A stretch of 43,648 nucleotides of DNA. Source: Candidatus Cloacimonadota bacterium (GTDB lineage: Bacteria > Cloacimonadota > Cloacimonadia > Cloacimonadales > TCS61). This document shows positions 41,066-43,648 of this stretch, piece by piece. The notes beneath the pieces are model-generated. The model made no database searches, was not told the origin of the DNA, and saw nothing but the letters and a program-made list of their open reading frames with translations. The translations under genes and the position numbers were made by a program. Every line of letters begins with the position of its first letter. Within the stretch, counting starts at the first letter, position 1. The DNA is taken from positions 1 to 43,648 of the forward strand of contig JAUVLU010000022.1 of assembly GCA_030600585.1 (NCBI GenBank), in the 5' to 3' direction.

Positions 41066-42329
41066 ATGATATTTATAAACAGAGAAAAGGGGGTTATACT
41101 TCTTTGCTGACACTCAAAATGAAAAAGGGCAAATCAGAAGGTTTCAAAATCAATTAGCAGATACATTTGATGATAAACTATTAAAAGAAGTTACGATTGA
41201 ATCCTGGGATTTGATCTTTGATTATTTGAGTGAGAAATTAGATACTGAAGAAAGATTTGTTCTTGCAATAGATGAATTTCAATCATTAGTAAATTCTAAT
41301 AAACATTTTTCATCAATATTTCAAAGAATTTTTGATACTAAACTGAAGAACAAAAACATTATGATAATTCTATGTGGCTCACTAATTAGTATGATGTATA
41401 GTGAAACTTTAGCTTACAGCAGTCCTCTTTATGGAAGACGAACAGCTCAAATCAAACTTCAGGAGATAGATTTTTCGCATTATAGTGAATTTTATAAAGG
41501 ATTGAATAATATCGAATTGATTGAATATTTCAGCGTAACCGGTGGAATCCCAAAATACATCGAATTATTTAATCAAGGTAAAAATCTATATAGATCAATT
41601 AAGACAGAAATTTTAAATAAAAACAAATTTCTTTATTATGAACCAAGATTTTTATTACGTGAAGAAGTAAATGATGTTTCGACATATTTTTCAATTCTGT
41701 CTGTCATTGCTGCAGGTAATCATAAACTGAATAATATTACCAGCAGATTAGGAGTTCAAGCGAGCAGTATAACATCATTTTTGAAAAAATTGATAGATTT
41801 AGACATTATCGAAAAACAAGTTCCAGTAACAGAATCTAATCCTTCTAAAAGCAAGAAAGGACTATATTTTATAAAGGATAATTTTTTGAGATTTTGGTTT
41901 TGTTTTGTTTTTCCCTATCAAAGTTATCTGGAGATGGATGATTCGGATTATGTAGAGAAAAAAATTAAAATAGAACTAAAATATCTTGTTGCTAATGTTT
42001 TCGAATCTCTTTCAAGACAAGTTATGCTTAAATTTAAATTTCCATTTGTAATTGAAAAATGTGGAAGATGGTGAGATAAAAATGGTGAAATTGATGTAGT
42101 TGGAATTGGTGGTGATAATATAATCTTCGGAGAATGCAAATGGTCTAAAAAGCACGTCGGGATGAGTGTTTTAAAAGAGTTACAAGCAAAAAGCAAAAGT
42201 GTTAAATGGGGATCAAAAAACAGGAATGAATATTTTGTTCTTTTTTCTAAATCCGGATTCAGTAACGATCTAATTCAATATGAAAAGAAAAACGAAGATG
42301 TATTCTTAATTGATGTGGATCAATTTTAG
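41066..42329 (+). pseudogene. Broken ATPase gene (ATP_bind_2/DUF234-type archaeal-like ATPase)
   Basis: The start MIFINREKG (ATG 41066, good ribosome-binding site) is the normal opening of these AAA ATPases, but the frame hits TGA at 41108. The body resumes in another frame (LYFFADTQNEKGQIRRFQ from about 41094) and continues with LAIDEFQSL (Walker B-like) and GSLISMMYS to IEKCGRW. Then comes TGA at 42072, where homologues read RWWD. The tail DKNGEIDVVGIGGDN...FGECKW, a nuclease-like C-terminus, continues in frame to TAG at 42327-42329. So there are two lesions: a deletion plus frameshift removing the Walker A region, and an apparent TGG-to-TGA change. An intact C-terminal part could only be made by internal initiation. 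Confidence 0.82.
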
Positions 42330-42525
42330 AATTGTATCTAACAAACGTTCCCACAATTCAGTCTTGTGGTTCATTTTCTGTTGGTTCCGATGATTCGGAA
42401 CTAAACCGCAGCATGCATAAAACATTCATGGAGCATTTGTTTTGTTGACTTAATATGATGATATAAAATATTGAACCTGATTTTTAAGTGATTAATTAAT
42501 TTTATTTAATGTTTTTGAGGTAGTT
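42330..42525. other. Cassette-like spacer D, pseudogene to histidine kinase
   Basis: It opens with CTAACAAACGTTCCCACA (42338-42355), nine bases after the pseudogene's final stop. It then has a hairpin GTTCCGA-TGAT-TCGGAAC (42384-42401). The remainder is AT-rich, with GAGGT about 8 bases before the kinase start. No gene is seen. Confidence 0.6.
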
Positions 42526-43419
42526 ATGAAAAAATTAAATATATTCAAAAAAACATCTATTTATAATAAACAAATTATTATCATTCTACTCTTTTTTTTG
42601 TTTCTATTTTTAATCATTACATTAGACGAAGTGTTAGATTTACCTTATCATATTTTTGGAGCACCACGCACACCTGTAAACACTTTTGAGATATTGATTG
42701 AAATAGTTATTACATTAATTATATTGTTAATTCTTCTTCTGATAATAAAAAAATTGCACGATACTCAAAAAAGAACCGAAAAAGAACTTATGATAGGTAA
42801 AGAACGTCTGAAAATATTAAATAAAATACTTCGACACGATCTTTCAAATGATTTCATAGTAATTAGAAGCGCAATTAATCTTTTCAAAAAATCATCTGAT
42901 CCGAATATGCTTTTAGAGATAGAAAAAAGGGTGAAGAAAAGTTTGGAGACAATTGCTGAGTATAGAAAATATGAAGCGTTTATAGACATTAATGCAAACT
43001 TAGATGAAATAGAAGTATATGAATTAATAAATGACATAATTGCCGAATTTCCAATTATAAAGTTCAATTTTGAGGGTAAGTGTAAAGTCTTTGCTGATGA
43101 TTCATTGTATTCTGTATTCAGAAATCTTATTACAAATTCTATTAATCACGGTGATTCTTCTAAAATTGATATAAGAATAACTAATAATGCAAAATTTTGT
43201 AAAATTGAATTTTGTGACAACGGCAAAGGAATACCGGATAAAATAAAAGACAAAATATTTGATGAAGGTTTTATTTATGGTAATAATGGCCGTACAGGAA
43301 TTGGTCTATATATTGTAAAACAAATAATTGAAAGTTTTGATGGTTCGATTTCTGTTATGGACAATCAGCCTAATGGAGCAATTTTTATAATTAATTTACG
43401 AAAAGTTCTTAAAACATAA
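42526..43419 (+). CDS. Membrane-bound sensor histidine kinase
   Basis: The protein has 297 residues. Two transmembrane helices (about 14-36 and 54-76) flank a short periplasmic loop. A coiled coil leads to the H-box LRHDLSND with phospho-acceptor H104. The HATPase domain shows the N-box RNLITNSINHG (N204), the G1 box DNGKGIP and the G2-like GRTGIGLYIVK. There is no HAMP or PAS domain. The RHDLxN type of H-box is one seen in archaeal and some environmental bacterial kinases. No response regulator follows in the window, so it is an orphan. It could in principle feed the receiver-PAS protein at 22892, but nothing here proves that. Confidence 0.88.
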   Translation: MKKLNIFKKTSIYNKQIIIILLFFLFLFLIITLDEVLDLPYHIFGAPRTPVNTFEILIEIVITLIILLILLLIIKKLHDTQKRTEKELMIGKERLKILNKILRHDLSNDFIVIRSAINLFKKSSDPNMLLEIEKRVKKSLETIAEYRKYEAFIDINANLDEIEVYELINDIIAEFPIIKFNFEGKCKVFADDSLYSVFRNLITNSINHGDSSKIDIRITNNAKFCKIEFCDNGKGIPDKIKDKIFDEGFIYGNNGRTGIGLYIVKQIIESFDGSISVMDNQPNGAIFIINLRKVLKT

Positions 43420-43594
43420 TTTTTCTATTTTAAATGTATTGAAATTAAAAAATCTATACAATAAGCAGTTTTACACCCGCATTATTCTCAATTTACAGCT
43501 CAGCATGAATAATTTTGGACAGTAAACCCTAAAAGTATCCAGTTAATTAATTTGAAAATATTTAATAGAAAAGTATTTGAAAAAGTAAAGAGAG
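43420..43594. other. AT-rich end spacer
   Basis: I see no gene or clear signal. A phrase ATTTTGGACAGTAA near 43511 faintly recalls insertion-sequence ends, but no transposase or matching end is present. Confidence 0.5.
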
Positions 43595-43638
43595 TTATTA
43601 TTCGTGTATTGGCGATATCGCCAATACACGAATAATAA
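43595..43638. repeat. 44-bp perfect palindrome near the window end
   Basis: Left arm 43595-43616 (22 bp, core ATTCGTGTATTGGCGAT) and right arm 43617-43638 are exact reverse complements with no spacer, centred on GAT|ATC. No T-run follows on either strand. Ten bases of A/T-rich sequence follow to the window end. It may be a true cruciform-forming site, or a fold-back artefact at a contig edge. Confidence 0.85.
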
Positions 43639-43648
43639 AAAAATCCTT

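Noticed and set aside
42060-42080. TGA read as Trp (recoded genetic code)
   Set aside because: The TGA falls where a Trp is expected, but other genes here (for example hsdR and hsdS) end with TGA and use TGG for Trp, and this gene also has a second lesion. A pseudogene explains it better.
38191-42525. Firm call of integron attC sites
   Set aside because: Two gene-end motifs fit RYYYAAC, but the matching GTTRRRY ends are not found (only ATTAGC/ATTAAC forms), and no integrase gene is present. Kept as a hypothesis only.
43500-43648. Insertion-sequence end
   Set aside because: ATTTTGGACAG and the palindrome recall IS ends, but there is no transposase, no second end and no target duplication in view.

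Overview
The window is AT-rich, gene-dense bacterial DNA from a Gram-negative organism: it has an ExbB/ExbD/TonB set, three lipoproteins with clear lipoboxes and a long exported protein that may be an outer-membrane protein. The mix of genes (clpP-clpX, lon, RNase G, L21/L27, ATP-type PEP carboxykinase, a CdaA-type diadenylate cyclase, aromatic-pathway fusions) fits an uncultured member of the FCB group. Cloacimonadota is my best guess, but it rests on overall impression and not on a marker-gene comparison. UGA is an ordinary stop here and the start context is Shine-Dalgarno.

Layout. 1-1414: 3' end of clpP, then clpX. 1415-9866: an accessory island with hairpin-rich spacers, a remnant of a lost regulator gene, and a type I restriction-modification operon in the order hsdM - DUF1016/PD-(D/E)XK nuclease - hsdS - hsdR. 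Four short palindromic elements sit inside the reading frames of hsdM, the DUF1016 gene and hsdS. 9867-16840: housekeeping, with lon, four tRNA genes on the minus strand (His, Arg, Met, initiator Met), RNase G, rplU-rpmA and pckA. 17005-20132: an FN3 lipoprotein followed by a large exported protein of unknown function. 20456-26424: an AI-2E-family permease, a DUF512 radical-SAM protein, and a signalling pair (receiver with three PAS domains; GAF-PAS-PAS-HD-GYP). 26431-31331, minus strand: one tightly packed run exbB-exbD-tonB-folP-cdaA-coaE plus a small exported protein. 31546-34217: two overlapping genes that place four aromatic-pathway activities in two fusion proteins (AroC-AroQ and AroD-AroE). 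34427-38190: a transglutaminase-like lipoprotein, a pyrimidine-nucleoside phosphorylase with a likely TTG start, and a multi-pass membrane protein. 38191-43648: a second accessory region with an FRG-domain protein, an Ig-like lipoprotein, a dead ATPase gene and an orphan histidine kinase. These genes are separated by related hairpin-rich spacers, which look like a cassette array. The window ends next to a 44-bp perfect palindrome.

The most unusual points are: (a) the repeated spacer module of the 38-42.5 kb region, whose gene-end motif (CTAACA, then CCACA) also follows hsdR; (b) palindromic elements carried in frame by three successive restriction-island genes; (c) the paired aromatic fusions; (d) a CdaA whose RHR motif reads RHL; (e) an ATPase gene with an apparent Trp-to-stop change and a lost Walker A region. 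I found no single large system that I would call wholly new. The spacer/cassette module is the strongest candidate for something undescribed.
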